From contig NZ_CP009528.1 in NCBI RefSeq assembly GCF_000970025.1, forward strand, positions 1,847,168 to 1,911,167: DNA of 64,000 nt. Reading direction: 5' to 3'. The translations under genes and the position numbers were made by a program. Of this stretch, positions 45,359 through 54,776 are shown piece by piece. The DNA is from Methanosarcina barkeri MS (GTDB taxonomy: Archaea; Halobacteriota; Methanosarcinia; Methanosarcinales; Methanosarcinaceae). Positions within the stretch are counted from its first letter, which is position 1. Each line of letters begins with the position of its first letter. The notes below the pieces were generated by a model. It saw only the letters and a program-made list of their open reading frames with translations. It made no database searches and was not told the origin of the DNA.

Positions 45359-46291
45359 TCAAGTTGTGATTTCGTCAACCGACGGCTCTTCCATAATATC
45401 GGTTTTTCTCTGTTCCTTACTATCTTCAGCTTCAAGGATATCCCTCAGGTATTCGAATACGTCTTCCCTGAGATTTTCGTTTTGAAGAGCAAAGTCCACT
45501 ATTGATTTTACATACCCTAACCTGTCGCCAGTATCGAACCTTTTTCCTTTGAACCTGCAGGCATAGATAATCTGAGACTTGTTAAGAACCCGGATCCCAT
45601 CAGTCAGCTGAATTTCATTTCCTACTCCGGTTCCAGCTTCTTTTATACAGTCAAAAATTTCTGGAGTGAAAACATAGCGGCCTATTGCTCCAAGATTGGA
45701 AGGAGCATTTTCAGGTGACGGTTTTTCGACGATATCCTCAAGCATATAGAGAGAGTCACAGAGTGGCTTTCCTTTTATAATTCCATAGCTGCTCAGTTTT
45801 TCATAAGGAACTTCTTCCACTGCAAGCGTGGACCTCCCATATTTCTCAAAATTATCTATGAGCTGAGCTGTGCATGGCTTGTCATTCACAATAATATCAT
45901 CTCCGAGAAGCACGGCAAAAGGTTCGTTTCCAATATGATTTTCTGCCCTGAGAACCGCATCCCCTAGCCCGTTAGGTTCTTTCTGGCGGATGTAGTGAAT
46001 ATCAACAAGGGAGGAAACATCCCGGACAAGCTTAAGAAGTTCAGTATTATGCCTTTTCGCAAGGTGCATTTCGAGTTCAGGAGAATCATCGAAATAGTCT
46101 TCAATTGCTCGTTTGCCCCTGCCTGTGATAATGATTATATCTTCGATTCCCGAGGCAATGGCTTCCTCTACAACGTAGTGGATTACAGGCGTGTCAATTA
46201 TAGGGAGCATTTCTTTGGGCATGGACTTAGTGGCAGGCAGGAAACGGGTTCCAAGGCCTGCTGCAGGGATAAGTGCTTTTTTGACGGTCAA
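45359..46291 (-). CDS. galU: UTP-glucose-1-phosphate uridylyltransferase
   Basis: This 310-residue nucleotidyltransferase makes UDP-glucose from UTP and glucose-1-phosphate. It has KKALIPAAGLGTRFLPATKSMPKEMLPI at the start (nucleotide loop and Lys), VLLGDDII near 130 for the metal-binding Asp, and GIRVLNKSQIIYACRFKGKRFDTGDRLGYVKS near 240. The most likely start is TTG 46291, eight bases after GGAG; the GTG at 46300 overlaps that site. It feeds surface-glycan and glycolipid pathways such as those of the 21-27 kb cluster. Confidence 0.95.
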   Translation of the reverse strand: MTVKKALIPAAGLGTRFLPATKSMPKEMLPIIDTPVIHYVVEEAIASGIEDIIIITGRGKRAIEDYFDDSPELEMHLAKRHNTELLKLVRDVSSLVDIHYIRQKEPNGLGDAVLRAENHIGNEPFAVLLGDDIIVNDKPCTAQLIDNFEKYGRSTLAVEEVPYEKLSSYGIIKGKPLCDSLYMLEDIVEKPSPENAPSNLGAIGRYVFTPEIFDCIKEAGTGVGNEIQLTDGIRVLNKSQIIYACRFKGKRFDTGDRLGYVKSIVDFALQNENLREDVFEYLRDILEAEDSKEQRKTDIMEEPSVDEITT

Positions 46292-46461
46292 GAAGGACAC
46301 TCCAAAAAGGATTTGAAGTAAGAATATAACATTTTTAATTAAATCTGACTTTAATTATACTTGCCTTATGATTAATTTTTCTCTGCCTGATACCATAGAA
46401 TCAAAGTGAAGGCTGAGTGTAACCTAAGATAGCAGCTTTTCTTAGCAAATTAAGCTATTAA

Positions 46462-46587
46462 CAGATATCTAGCTTTATCTGGCTCCGATAGCTTCTATCT
46501 GAAGATGTCTGGATTTATCTGGCTTCGATAGCTTCTATCTGAAGATATCTGGATTTATCTGGGTCTTATACTGCTTCTATCTGAAGA
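46462..46587. repeat. About 42-bp repeat, three copies
   Basis: ATCTGG(A)TTTATCTGG...GATAGCTTCTATCTGAAG occurs three times with drift, between galU and the DUF1330 pseudogene. No supported gene lies in 46322-46849; a 32-codon frame from 46662 has no convincing features. Confidence 0.75.
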
Positions 46588-46849
46588 TAGTGACCGAGCA
46601 ATCTGATGCCTGTGAAACCTCTATAGACACGTACTGGGAAAATTGATATAAAAGGGAAGAAAATGCTGAAAAAAGAATTATTTTTAGCAGGTTCAAGGCT
46701 ATTAATGTTCAAATTGCTGAACAAAAAAATCCAAAGGACCCAGAAAAATATGACAAATTGATTAAAAGCGATCTACCAGATACCGACAAATTGATTAAAA
46801 GTGAGAAGTCAGTTTAAAAACGGTGGTATATTTCTGATTCTAGCTATAA

Positions 46850-47147
46850 TTATTCTGGTGGCAAATATCCATTGACTATACTGATTTTGTAATCGTAGAG
46901 TTCTCTCTGAAGGGTGCAATCTTCAAGTATCCCACCGAATTAAAGCAATTTCTTAACTGTTCTTCGGTTTCAAACTCAATAATGATTATTCTCTCGGGAT
47001 TCCAATTTCCAAACATTGGAATAACCTCACCTCCCCTGACCAGATACCTGCCTCCGTACTTTTTTATAATATTTGGAACTTTTTCGACATATTTAGTATA
47101 CAGTTCATGATTCATGACTTGATTTCTATTATCATATAAACGGTCAT
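46850..47147 (-). pseudogene. DUF1330 gene with two single-base frameshifts
   Basis: Reading right to left, ATG 47147 (after GAAAGGAAAA) gives MTVYMIIEIK, then runs to a stop at 47112. The rest of the domain follows in another frame: MNHELYTKYVEKVP, KKYGGRYLVRGGEV, ERIIIIEFETEEQL, FRENSTITKSV, then a stop at 46876. Beyond that, the expected family ending VNGYLPPE follows in a third frame to TAA 46850. Adding one base near 47114 and one near 46877 restores a normal domain of about 98 residues. The family is a small ferredoxin-like alpha/beta barrel related to antibiotic monooxygenases. The gene is probably inactive, or the sequence has errors here. Confidence 0.82.
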
Positions 47148-47532
47148 TTTTCCTTTCTTCTCGCAGACGATTAAATGAGATATCCAGCCGAACTTGTTGC
47201 GACCTAACTTATTTTTACAACAATCGTTATTGACTTTTCGGATAGTTTCCAGGATAAAAGTAATTTCTCTGTAAAAATACTCTATATAAAAAGATATAAA
47301 AGATATACAAAGTACGTTCAGCAGTAGACTCATACAACAAGGCATGAACAAATTAACCTGCAAAAATGCAACAAATATCTGTAATAAATTATTAACAAAC
47401 ATATATTTTAATAGATACTCCGAAACTAGAATTAGCTGCAAGCTTCAGGTTTGATTTGCTGCTGCATGTAGTACCAGATTATATAAGCTGGGGATGTATA
47501 CTTTCTAAATACAGGAATCTGAGGGGGAAATA

Positions 47533-48051
47533 ATGGCAAAAAGGTTAAAGGTTGCAAATCCGGCCCGCTGCATAGGCTGCTACTCCTGTATGATGGCCTG
47601 CGCAAGAACCTGGTATGATACTATATCTTTGAAAAACAGCCGAATTGATATACAGACCCGCGGAGGGATCGAAACTCCTTATTCTCAAATCGTCTGCCAT
47701 GCCTGCATAGACCCTCCTTGCATGAGGGCATGCCCGCTGGGCGCGCTTACCAAAAGGAAAGGGGGAGGAGTGAATCTCAATAAAGAGATCTGCGATGGCT
47801 GCGGAAACTGTATAGAAGCCTGCCTGGTGGGAGCTATCCATCTGGACGCGGAGAAAAAAGCCGTAATCTGCAAACACTGTGGTGTCTGCTCGAAGTTCTG
47901 TCCCCATGATGTGCTGGAAATGATTGAAGTCGAAGATAGCGGAGAAGTAAAGCTTACTGACACGGGCCCTGCTCCGGATACAAGTCCGGGTAGTCCTACT
48001 GCATCCCATAAAGACCTTTACGGAGGAGAAGAACCCGGGGAGGAAAAATGA
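47533..48051 (+). CDS. Polyferredoxin partner of AOR
   Basis: This 172-residue iron-sulfur protein has at least four [4Fe-4S]-type Cys motifs: CIGCYSCMMAC near 13-23, CHACIDPPCMRAC near 55-67, CDGCGNCIEAC near 87-97 and CKHCGVCSKFC near 113-123. The Pro-rich C-terminus is disordered. Layout and order resemble DmsB/HybA-like electron-transfer subunits. Its stop overlaps the AOR start by four bases (ATGA), which gives translational coupling. It would carry electrons from the tungsten enzyme to a redox partner. The ribosome site is GAGGGGG. Confidence 0.92.
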   Translation: MAKRLKVANPARCIGCYSCMMACARTWYDTISLKNSRIDIQTRGGIETPYSQIVCHACIDPPCMRACPLGALTKRKGGGVNLNKEICDGCGNCIEACLVGAIHLDAEKKAVICKHCGVCSKFCPHDVLEMIEVEDSGEVKLTDTGPAPDTSPGSPTASHKDLYGGEEPGEEK

Positions 48052-49811
48052 CAACCGAGCAATACGCTATTGAAGGGCTTAAGAATATACTCTATATTGA
48101 CCTGAATAGCCATAGCTATCATGTTAAGGAAAGGCGCGACCTCTATGAGAAATATCTGGGTGGTGTGGGAGTTGCCACAAACCTCATGCTCGAAGAGTCT
48201 AGAGAAGGCACAGGGCCTCTTGATCCGGAGATGCCAATAATCCTCAGCACAGGGCCACTCTCGGGAGTATATCCTACCTGCACCAAGACAGTTGCACTGT
48301 TCCGTTCCCCTCTCAACGGAGAATTGGGAGAATCCTATGCAGGTGGCCATCTTGCTATGTCCATGCGCTATTCAGGGTACGAAACAATTGTTATCAACGG
48401 GGCTTCCCGATACCCTGTGTATGTAGCAATCCACGACGACAAAGTTACCTTCAGGGACGCATCTTCCATATGGCATCTCTCTTCAGCAATTGATGTGGGA
48501 AAAATCCTGCGCGAAATAGAACCCGGTGCAGGCAGGCGCAGTATTATCAGAATTGGGCCTGCAGGAGAACGGGGGATCACATATGCCGATGTCAATGTTG
48601 ATACCTACCGCCATTTCGGACGCCTTGGGCTTGGAACGGTCTTCGGGGCAAAGAAACTTAAAGCTATGCTTATTTCCGGAAACAGGGAGTTGAAAAGCCC
48701 TGAGCACAATGCCTACCGAAAGACTGTCAGTATGCTCTATGACACAATTGTGAAAACCGGGCTTACTGAGAAGTACCATAACCTGGGCACAAGCGAAAAC
48801 ATTCTGGTTTTAAACGAACTTAAAGGCCTGCCTACTCGAAACCTGCAGGCAGCTTCTTTCGAAGGAGCTGAAACGATTTCAGGAGAGCTTTTTGCCGAAA
48901 AATATCTTCTCAGGCGGGTCTCCTGTGCAGGCTGCCCAATCGGGTGTATTCATGTAGCCATGCTAAAACGAGCCTTCTCAAAAGCCCATGAATATGAAGC
49001 ATTGAATATTTCTTATGATTTTGAATTGATCTATGCTCTGGGATCGAACCTTGGCGTAGCTGATCCTGAAGCTGTACTAGAGCTTATTGATGCCTGTGAA
49101 AAAGCAGGGGTTGATATAATCAGCATGGGCGTTGTACTTGCCTGGGCAACAGAGATGCAGCAGCGCGGGAAGATTTCCGCTAACGATTCTCTGGGGCTTA
49201 AACTTTCCTGGGGAGATAAAGCTGCATATCTGAGGGCAATAGACCTTGTAGTTCAGGCTCCAAACGAATTTTACTCAGACCTTGGAAAAGGGGTGGAATA
49301 TGCCTCAAAAAAATACGGAGGAGAGGACTTCGCAATTCGACTTGGAGGACTGGAAATTCCGGGATATCACACAGGACTTGGAAACGTGCTTGGACTCACT
49401 GTGGGCGCCAGGCATTCCCATCTTGACAGCGCAGGTTATTCTGCAGATCAGAAAGCATTTAATCAGCCAATTTCAGATGAGCAGATTGTTGATTATATAA
49501 TTGATGAAGAAGACCGGCGCAATGTCCTGAACTGCATGGTTTCCTGCCTTTTTGCCAGAAACGTCTACACATACGAAAACGTAATTCAGGCCCTTAAGGC
49601 TCTGGGAATCGAAAGAACCGACGAGGAATTAAAATCACTGGGAAAGGACATTTTCAGGAAAAAGTATGCATTAAAAAAGAACTTTGGCTTCAGGTTCGAA
49701 GACCTTAGAATCCCAAAAAGATTTTTTGAAACTCCCTCTACCACAGGGATACTCGAAGAAGAAAGAGTTAAAAGATCGATTGAACTTTATAGAAAGAAAA
49801 GGGGATTATGA
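48048..49811 (+). CDS. Tungsten aldehyde ferredoxin oxidoreductase
   Basis: This 587-residue enzyme oxidises an aldehyde to the acid, or in reverse reduces an acid, with tungstopterin. Its family length is about 600. The N-terminal beta barrel opens with ILYIDLNSHSYHVKERRDLYEKYLGGVGVATNLM. Cofactor-binding residues appear at RIGPAGERGITYADV and RHFGRLGLGTVFGAKKLKA. CAGCPIGC near 294-301 supplies three cluster cysteines, and the fourth lies in NVLNCMVSC near 485. The partner ferredoxin overlaps upstream. The physiological aldehyde is unknown. The enzyme likely works on amino-acid-derived or scavenged aldehydes, and it may depend on tungstate supply. Confidence 0.94.
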   Translation: MTTEQYAIEGLKNILYIDLNSHSYHVKERRDLYEKYLGGVGVATNLMLEESREGTGPLDPEMPIILSTGPLSGVYPTCTKTVALFRSPLNGELGESYAGGHLAMSMRYSGYETIVINGASRYPVYVAIHDDKVTFRDASSIWHLSSAIDVGKILREIEPGAGRRSIIRIGPAGERGITYADVNVDTYRHFGRLGLGTVFGAKKLKAMLISGNRELKSPEHNAYRKTVSMLYDTIVKTGLTEKYHNLGTSENILVLNELKGLPTRNLQAASFEGAETISGELFAEKYLLRRVSCAGCPIGCIHVAMLKRAFSKAHEYEALNISYDFELIYALGSNLGVADPEAVLELIDACEKAGVDIISMGVVLAWATEMQQRGKISANDSLGLKLSWGDKAAYLRAIDLVVQAPNEFYSDLGKGVEYASKKYGGEDFAIRLGGLEIPGYHTGLGNVLGLTVGARHSHLDSAGYSADQKAFNQPISDEQIVDYIIDEEDRRNVLNCMVSCLFARNVYTYENVIQALKALGIERTDEELKSLGKDIFRKKYALKKNFGFRFEDLRIPKRFFETPSTTGILEEERVKRSIELYRKKRGL

Positions 49812-49874
49812 TCTATGATGGAGTAGAATATAAAAGATAGAGCAGGCCCTCTTACTTCACAAGTCCTTGGGATT

Positions 49875-49958
49875 ATAAAGACCACTTTTTTATAAAGACC
49901 ACTTTTTTATAAAGACCACTTTTTTATAAAGACCACTTTTTTATAAAGATCATTTTTT
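49875..49958. repeat. 17-bp tandem array, 5 copies
   Basis: ATAAAGACCACTTTTTT is repeated four times exactly; the fifth copy diverges and contains the stop codon of the minus-strand methyltransferase (49950). It lies between convergent genes and could act as a shared terminator through its T-runs. Confidence 0.9.
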
Positions 49959-50693
49959 CACAGCTTTTATGAAGTAGATGGGAGAAGCATAGTCGAGCTT
50001 ATCCGGTAAGTTCACTTTTTTCCTGGAACGGCATAGGTAATCCGTACGCTCAATATTAATATTCTCAAAACCTGCATCATTAAAGAACCTGAACACCTGG
50101 TCAGGTTTTAAACTATAAAGAGGAAGATCGTTTTTTATCGGGTTATAGTGTTGATTAAAGAGGTTATGAAAGTTTCTTTCCTTTATAGAACGTATCCCAT
50201 CTGATATGGCACGGATCGACTTCAGGAATATACCCGAATTAAACCAGTCACCATCGATGGCAATGATCATACCGTCTTTTTTTAACACTCGTTTCCATTC
50301 AGACAGAGCTTTTTGTGGATCTGGGAGTGTCCACAGGAGAAACTTGCTGGATACCACATCAAATTGCATGTCTGGAAACTGCAGATCCTCGGCATCCCCA
50401 TGGATGAAATTTATGTCAAGAGATTTCTTCAAGGCGTTTTTTCTGGCTTTGTCAAGCATCCTGGTTGACAGGTCAACAGCAGTCACATGATGGTCCATCT
50501 CTGCAAACATCAGGGCAAGTTGACCTGGCCCTGTACCGACATCGAGTATTTCAAGATGTTCTCTTCTATCCACTGTTGATGAAAGCATGTTTTTCCAGGT
50601 AGCCCATTCCTCCTCGGATTGTTCCACAATTTCAGTACTATAGGTCTCACTGCGATAATCCCAGTAGTTTCGTATCACTTCTTTAGTTTCCAT
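49950..50693 (-). CDS. Class I SAM-dependent methyltransferase
   Basis: This 247-residue enzyme has LEILDVGTGPGQLALMFAEM near 47 (motif I), VTAVDLSTRMLDKARKN near 69, FIHGDAEDLQFPDMQFDVVSSKFLLWTLPDPQKAL near 96-130, and a longer C-terminal part typical of UbiE-like small-molecule methyltransferases. The start is ATG 50693 after GGAGTGA; the longer TTG frame would cover that site. The substrate is unknown. The neighbours (AOR, then a 900-bp gap) give no clue. Confidence 0.9.
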   Translation of the reverse strand: METKEVIRNYWDYRSETYSTEIVEQSEEEWATWKNMLSSTVDRREHLEILDVGTGPGQLALMFAEMDHHVTAVDLSTRMLDKARKNALKKSLDINFIHGDAEDLQFPDMQFDVVSSKFLLWTLPDPQKALSEWKRVLKKDGMIIAIDGDWFNSGIFLKSIRAISDGIRSIKERNFHNLFNQHYNPIKNDLPLYSLKPDQVFRFFNDAGFENINIERTDYLCRSRKKVNLPDKLDYASPIYFIKAVKK

Positions 50694-50708
50694 GTGTTCA
50701 CTCCACAA

Positions 50709-51632
50709 AGATGAGTTATGGAACTGATTTTATGAATGATAAATAAATGGCGATTTAGGGAATAAAGATTTTATTGATTGTAACACTATATTGAATAAAA
50801 ATATATAATATTATCGTTTTTTAACACAAGTGCTAGTTGGCATAATAAGTATTGGAAGACAGGATAGAAAAGAAAAAAAAGCCCAGCTGTATAATGTAAA
50901 GTTTCAGGAAAGTTGTATAAGGTAGTGCCTCGAATTTGCTGTAACTTCGAAGTCCAGTTTTTGCTTACTATGAAGAAAATTGATCTTACGATATGGAATT
51001 TTCTACCCAATAAATTTTTGAGATTTATGGTTTTTCTGAAAAATTGGCACATTGTCCTTTTTAAGGGTAAGAATAAAAATTAGGTCATGTTTCATTGAAA
51101 TTTAGAAACTTCCATAAAATATGGAACCAAACAAGAAAAAATTAAAATGACTCGTTATTCAGTTACCACAAATAGATATCAAAAGCCTTAATTTAGAGAG
51201 TTTAGCATTTACAATATATTTCAGTTGGTTTTGTAAACTGATGCCAACTGCTGTCATAATTAATATTGTTATGAATCCTTTATGAGAGACATATCAGTAT
51301 GGCCAAAATCGGTGTTGTTAACTCATTTTAGGGTACCTGAATAGTTACAAAATATTTGTAGTTAGGACTCAAACAGATTAAAAATATTGTATTGGAATTT
51401 AGCGAAAACAATAATGAAAATATGAGATTAATTTAAAATTATTTAATATTAAACTAAACTATCAAAAAATTATATATTTTTAAAATAATTATTTTTATTT
51501 AATATTTATTTTTTAAAGGTACTAATTATTGATATAGAACGTAAATTTTTTATGATATTAAGTTAATTTAATAATAAAGTTTAATCTCAAATATGGGAAC
51601 TACTTCTTTGTACTGTGGAGTTGTAAACTATT
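50709..51632. other. Long AT-rich gap
   Basis: No gene is supported. The minus frame at 50786-51052 is Phe/Leu-rich with no ribosome site. The last 250 bp before the kinase are very A/T-rich with TATATATTT-type boxes, and could contain its promoter. Confidence 0.5.
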
Positions 51633-51653
51633 ATGCACAGTTGGAGAGATATC

Positions 51654-53120
51654 ATGGAGGGAGATTTCTACAAAGAAAACATAGAGAAAATTGAAAAAAG
51701 ATTCTTTTCCATAGCTGAGATGACGGGGCAATTAATATTTGACGGTGATGTACAGACAGGAAAGATTGAGTGGTCAGGACCTATTGAAGAGTTCACAGGT
51801 TATACTCAAGAAGAGTTCAACAAAATTGATTTTGTCGCCTGTAAAGAATTGATACATCCAGAAGACAGAGAAAGAGTTTGGTGTTCTCTTGAGAATTCTT
51901 TAAATACAGGGGAAAAATTTGAGCAAAAATTCAGGTTTCGGAAAAAAGATGGAAACTATATTTACGTAGAGGATAGTTCGGTTTTTCTCAAAGGCAAGAA
52001 TGACTGTGTATATAGAGGAATAGGTTTGCTTAAAAATATCACAGAAAATAAGTATGCACAGGAAAAGCTCAAGGTAAGCGAAGAACACATTCTAAAATAC
52101 CTACAGAACTTTAGAGGTATTGGATTTGAGTTAGACAATAATTTCAATCTCATGCTTCTTCATGGAGCCGTAGAGGAAATTACAGGCCATAGAAATGAAG
52201 AATTTCTATCAGGAAAAATCAAATTGGTTCAGCTAGTATATCCTGAAGATCAAATTAATTTCCTTGAGAATCGAAAGAAACTGAACATTACACCTAACTC
52301 TTTAACTGAACAAGAATATCGAATTCTGAACAGAAATGGGAATATAGTTTGGGTCTTTGAGTCTATCCATGTTGTGCACGATATAAATAAGGCAAACCAG
52401 TTTTACCAGGGGTTCATCCAAGATGTGACTGAACAAAAAATTGCAAAGGAAGCTATTGACAAAGCCGAAAAACTTCGTAAAAAAGAAATTCACCATCGAA
52501 TCAAAAATAACCTGCAGGTAATATCCAGCCTCTTAGAATTAGAGTGCGAAAATTTGCTGTCCGGTGACCTAGAACGTGAAAAAGTTATTGAAGCATTTCG
52601 AGAAAGCAATAATCGAATCATATCCATGTCTATAATCCATGAAGAACTGTATAATTCCAAAGATATGGAAACAATCAATTTTGCTTCATACTTGAAAGAA
52701 TTAACAGATGATCTTTTCAAGTCGTATAAAGTTGGAAGTTCTGATATCCAATTGCTTTTAGATGTGGACGATATATTTTTTGAAATGGATAATGCAATCC
52801 CTTTAGGGATCATTATCAATGAACTCGTTTCTAATTCATTAAAGTATTCATTTCAAGAAGGAAGAAGCGGGAAAATTCAAATTAAACTTCACAGAGACGT
52901 TAATGATAAAAAGAAAAGTTTGGTCACTCCAAACCGAAATTTTATGTTAATTGTTGAAGACAATGGCATTGGTTTTCCGGATTCAATTGACTTCAGAAAC
53001 ACTAGTTCACTGGGCTTACAGTTGGTAAATACTCTTGTTGATCAAATCAATGGCGACATCGAACTTATAAAAGATTCAGGAACAAAATATAATATACGAT
53101 TTACAGATTCTTGTACATAG
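51654..53120 (+). CDS. PAS-PAS histidine kinase (HisKA_2/HWE type)
   Basis: This 488-residue soluble sensor kinase has two PAS domains (about 20-140, with WSGPIEEFTGYTQEEF and HPEDRERVW; about 148-265, with LHGAVEEITGHRNEEF and YPEDQINFL). Then comes a DHp helix KKEIHHRIKNNLQVISSLLELE with phospho-acceptor His 280, and an ATPase domain with NELVSNSLKYSF (N box), VEDNGIGFP (G1) and SSLGLQLVNTLV (G2). No membrane segment occurs, so it senses a cytoplasmic signal, perhaps redox or a lipid-like ligand. The start is ATG 51654 after GGAGAG. The terpene-synthase-like gene follows after 55 bp, and no response regulator is adjacent. Confidence 0.93.
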   Translation: MEGDFYKENIEKIEKRFFSIAEMTGQLIFDGDVQTGKIEWSGPIEEFTGYTQEEFNKIDFVACKELIHPEDRERVWCSLENSLNTGEKFEQKFRFRKKDGNYIYVEDSSVFLKGKNDCVYRGIGLLKNITENKYAQEKLKVSEEHILKYLQNFRGIGFELDNNFNLMLLHGAVEEITGHRNEEFLSGKIKLVQLVYPEDQINFLENRKKLNITPNSLTEQEYRILNRNGNIVWVFESIHVVHDINKANQFYQGFIQDVTEQKIAKEAIDKAEKLRKKEIHHRIKNNLQVISSLLELECENLLSGDLEREKVIEAFRESNNRIISMSIIHEELYNSKDMETINFASYLKELTDDLFKSYKVGSSDIQLLLDVDDIFFEMDNAIPLGIIINELVSNSLKYSFQEGRSGKIQIKLHRDVNDKKKSLVTPNRNFMLIVEDNGIGFPDSIDFRNTSSLGLQLVNTLVDQINGDIELIKDSGTKYNIRFTDSCT

Positions 53121-53175
53121 ATACGAGTGATATTTCAATTGAATCAATTTATCAAAGTTGGTGGTAATTGTGATA

Positions 53176-54144
53176 ATGTCCAAGTATGATACATTGTGGG
53201 AAAATTACTACTCGAGCTACAAGAAAGTTGCAAGCCCTCACAGAAAGCCAAATCTTTTTAAATGGCTTTATGATAGTTACATATTTCTACATCTTTCTTG
53301 CGTTGATTCTTCTAGTGTCTACAAACTTGCCGACTTCAAAGCATGTCTAGCTCTAGTGGATACAGCCGTTGATGATTCTTGTGATAATGCATCTTTTATA
53401 GAAGAGAATGGGGGAGACAAATTCAGTTATGAAATGCTGAGTATTCTTTATAGTGCGGATAAAATTGTATCTGGAACTTACAAGCCATCACAACTTAACG
53501 AAGAAAATCTTTATACAAAAATTACATTTGATATTTTTTCTGATTTTCTTATGAATCATCTAATATCCCTTCCAAGATACTATGATTTTAAAAGTGAGTT
53601 ATTCCTATCAATAAAAAACGTAGCCGGGTCAATGGAGTTTTCTTATCTTTTGAACAAAAATAAGATTGCATATCCTTATTCTCTTGTTGTTCAAAATAAG
53701 GGTCCTTCCACAATGGTTGCGGTTCTCTCCATACTTGATCTGATGTCCTCTGAAAGTTTTGATGCTTCAGAGCTTGGAAAAGCAATAGCTCTATTTAATA
53801 TGGCCGACGTTGTAGCAATGCTAAATAATGCAGTCAATACATGGAAAAAAGAAATAGTTGAAAGAGATTACAGTAGTCCAGTAATTTCACTAGCTCTTGA
53901 GAAAAAGCTTATTAAATTCAGTGATTTCGAAAATCTTAGCACAGAAAAAATAGAAGAAAAGCTGTTACCAGTATCTTTAATGGTAAATGAAGATCTTAAC
54001 AGAAAGTTATTGTTAATGGAGGAGTTTGCTGAGACTTATGAAATAAAAAGCTTTGATACTTCTAGATATATCAACAATTATAGAATTTACGCATTTGAAA
54101 GTCAAAAAAAGAATAAAGAGGTCTGCCAAAAGCATGCAGCTTGA
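53176..54144 (+). CDS. Putative class I terpene synthase
   Basis: This is a 322-residue, mostly helical protein. It shows DDSCD (residues 66-70, DDxxD) at the end of a helix, a second metal motif N218-x3-T222-x3-E226 about 150 residues later, and an RY pair at 297-298 near the C-terminus. These are the three landmarks of class I terpene cyclases, in order and at proper spacing, and the size matches bacterial single-domain enzymes. The Asp usually second in the NSE motif is Ala 219. The predicted reaction is Mg-dependent ionisation and cyclisation of a prenyl diphosphate; the product is unknown. The start is ATG 53176. It is encoded 55 bp after the PAS kinase, probably on one transcript. Confidence 0.72.
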   Translation: MSKYDTLWENYYSSYKKVASPHRKPNLFKWLYDSYIFLHLSCVDSSSVYKLADFKACLALVDTAVDDSCDNASFIEENGGDKFSYEMLSILYSADKIVSGTYKPSQLNEENLYTKITFDIFSDFLMNHLISLPRYYDFKSELFLSIKNVAGSMEFSYLLNKNKIAYPYSLVVQNKGPSTMVAVLSILDLMSSESFDASELGKAIALFNMADVVAMLNNAVNTWKKEIVERDYSSPVISLALEKKLIKFSDFENLSTEKIEEKLLPVSLMVNEDLNRKLLLMEEFAETYEIKSFDTSRYINNYRIYAFESQKKNKEVCQKHAA

Positions 54145-54158
54145 TTATTTGAAATAGC

Positions 54159-54204
<46 letters not shown>

Positions 54205-54776
54205 TCTGTGACCTTTTTTGCTCGGGATTTTGTCGTCGTAATTGGGACTGCTGAAAATGATGAATAAGTCTAAAACGTATTCCCAAAGAGTACGGAATCA
54301 AAGTCCTAGTCTTTCCTAACCTCGGTTTTCATATGTGAGTATTTTCTTTATTAAATTATTTTCTTTATTTACCTAAATCTTTCCTGACAGTGCTTTCTTG
54401 TTATCTCTAGGCACATGATAATTTCGAAAGTTTTATAATGGTTGTATTTTATGTATACTTTCAACATAATAATTAATAAATAATTAATAATTAATCCTAT
54501 TAAACTGTATTTTATACCATAAAATTCTTCTTAAAAGTAAAAATAACGAAAAATATGTGCATGTGGAAATGGTAATAAGAATAAGTGTAAGAATGTTACT
54601 TTACCTGAGAATTAATTTCTGAATGGATTTATAATGTAGCTGTGCTAGCACTCAGATAGAAATTTGAGCATTGCAGAATACGTTGTCTATACTCAACTTG
54701 TCTATTCCATACGATTTCAAGAGTATTCCTCTGAAAAAAGGATGATTTTAAGTTAGAATTTCCCACAATTTTTAAT

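Noticed and set aside
45149-45505. Plus-strand frame overlapping the galU end
   Set aside because: It runs antisense into galU and has no domain; the first part is AT-rich gap sequence.
47112-47441. 109-codon minus-strand frame upstream of DUF1330
   Set aside because: Only its last 11 codons (MTVYMIIEIKS) are real: they are the displaced start of DUF1330. The rest is AT-rich, hydrophobic, and lacks a ribosome site.
50786-51052. 88-codon minus-strand frame
   Set aside because: Low-complexity Phe/Leu composition in an AT-rich gap; no ribosome site.
49960-54144. AOR, methyltransferase, kinase and terpene-synthase-like genes as one biosynthetic cluster
   Set aside because: The methyltransferase is on the opposite strand and about 900 bp of empty AT-rich sequence separates it from the kinase, so only the kinase/terpene-synthase pair is supported.
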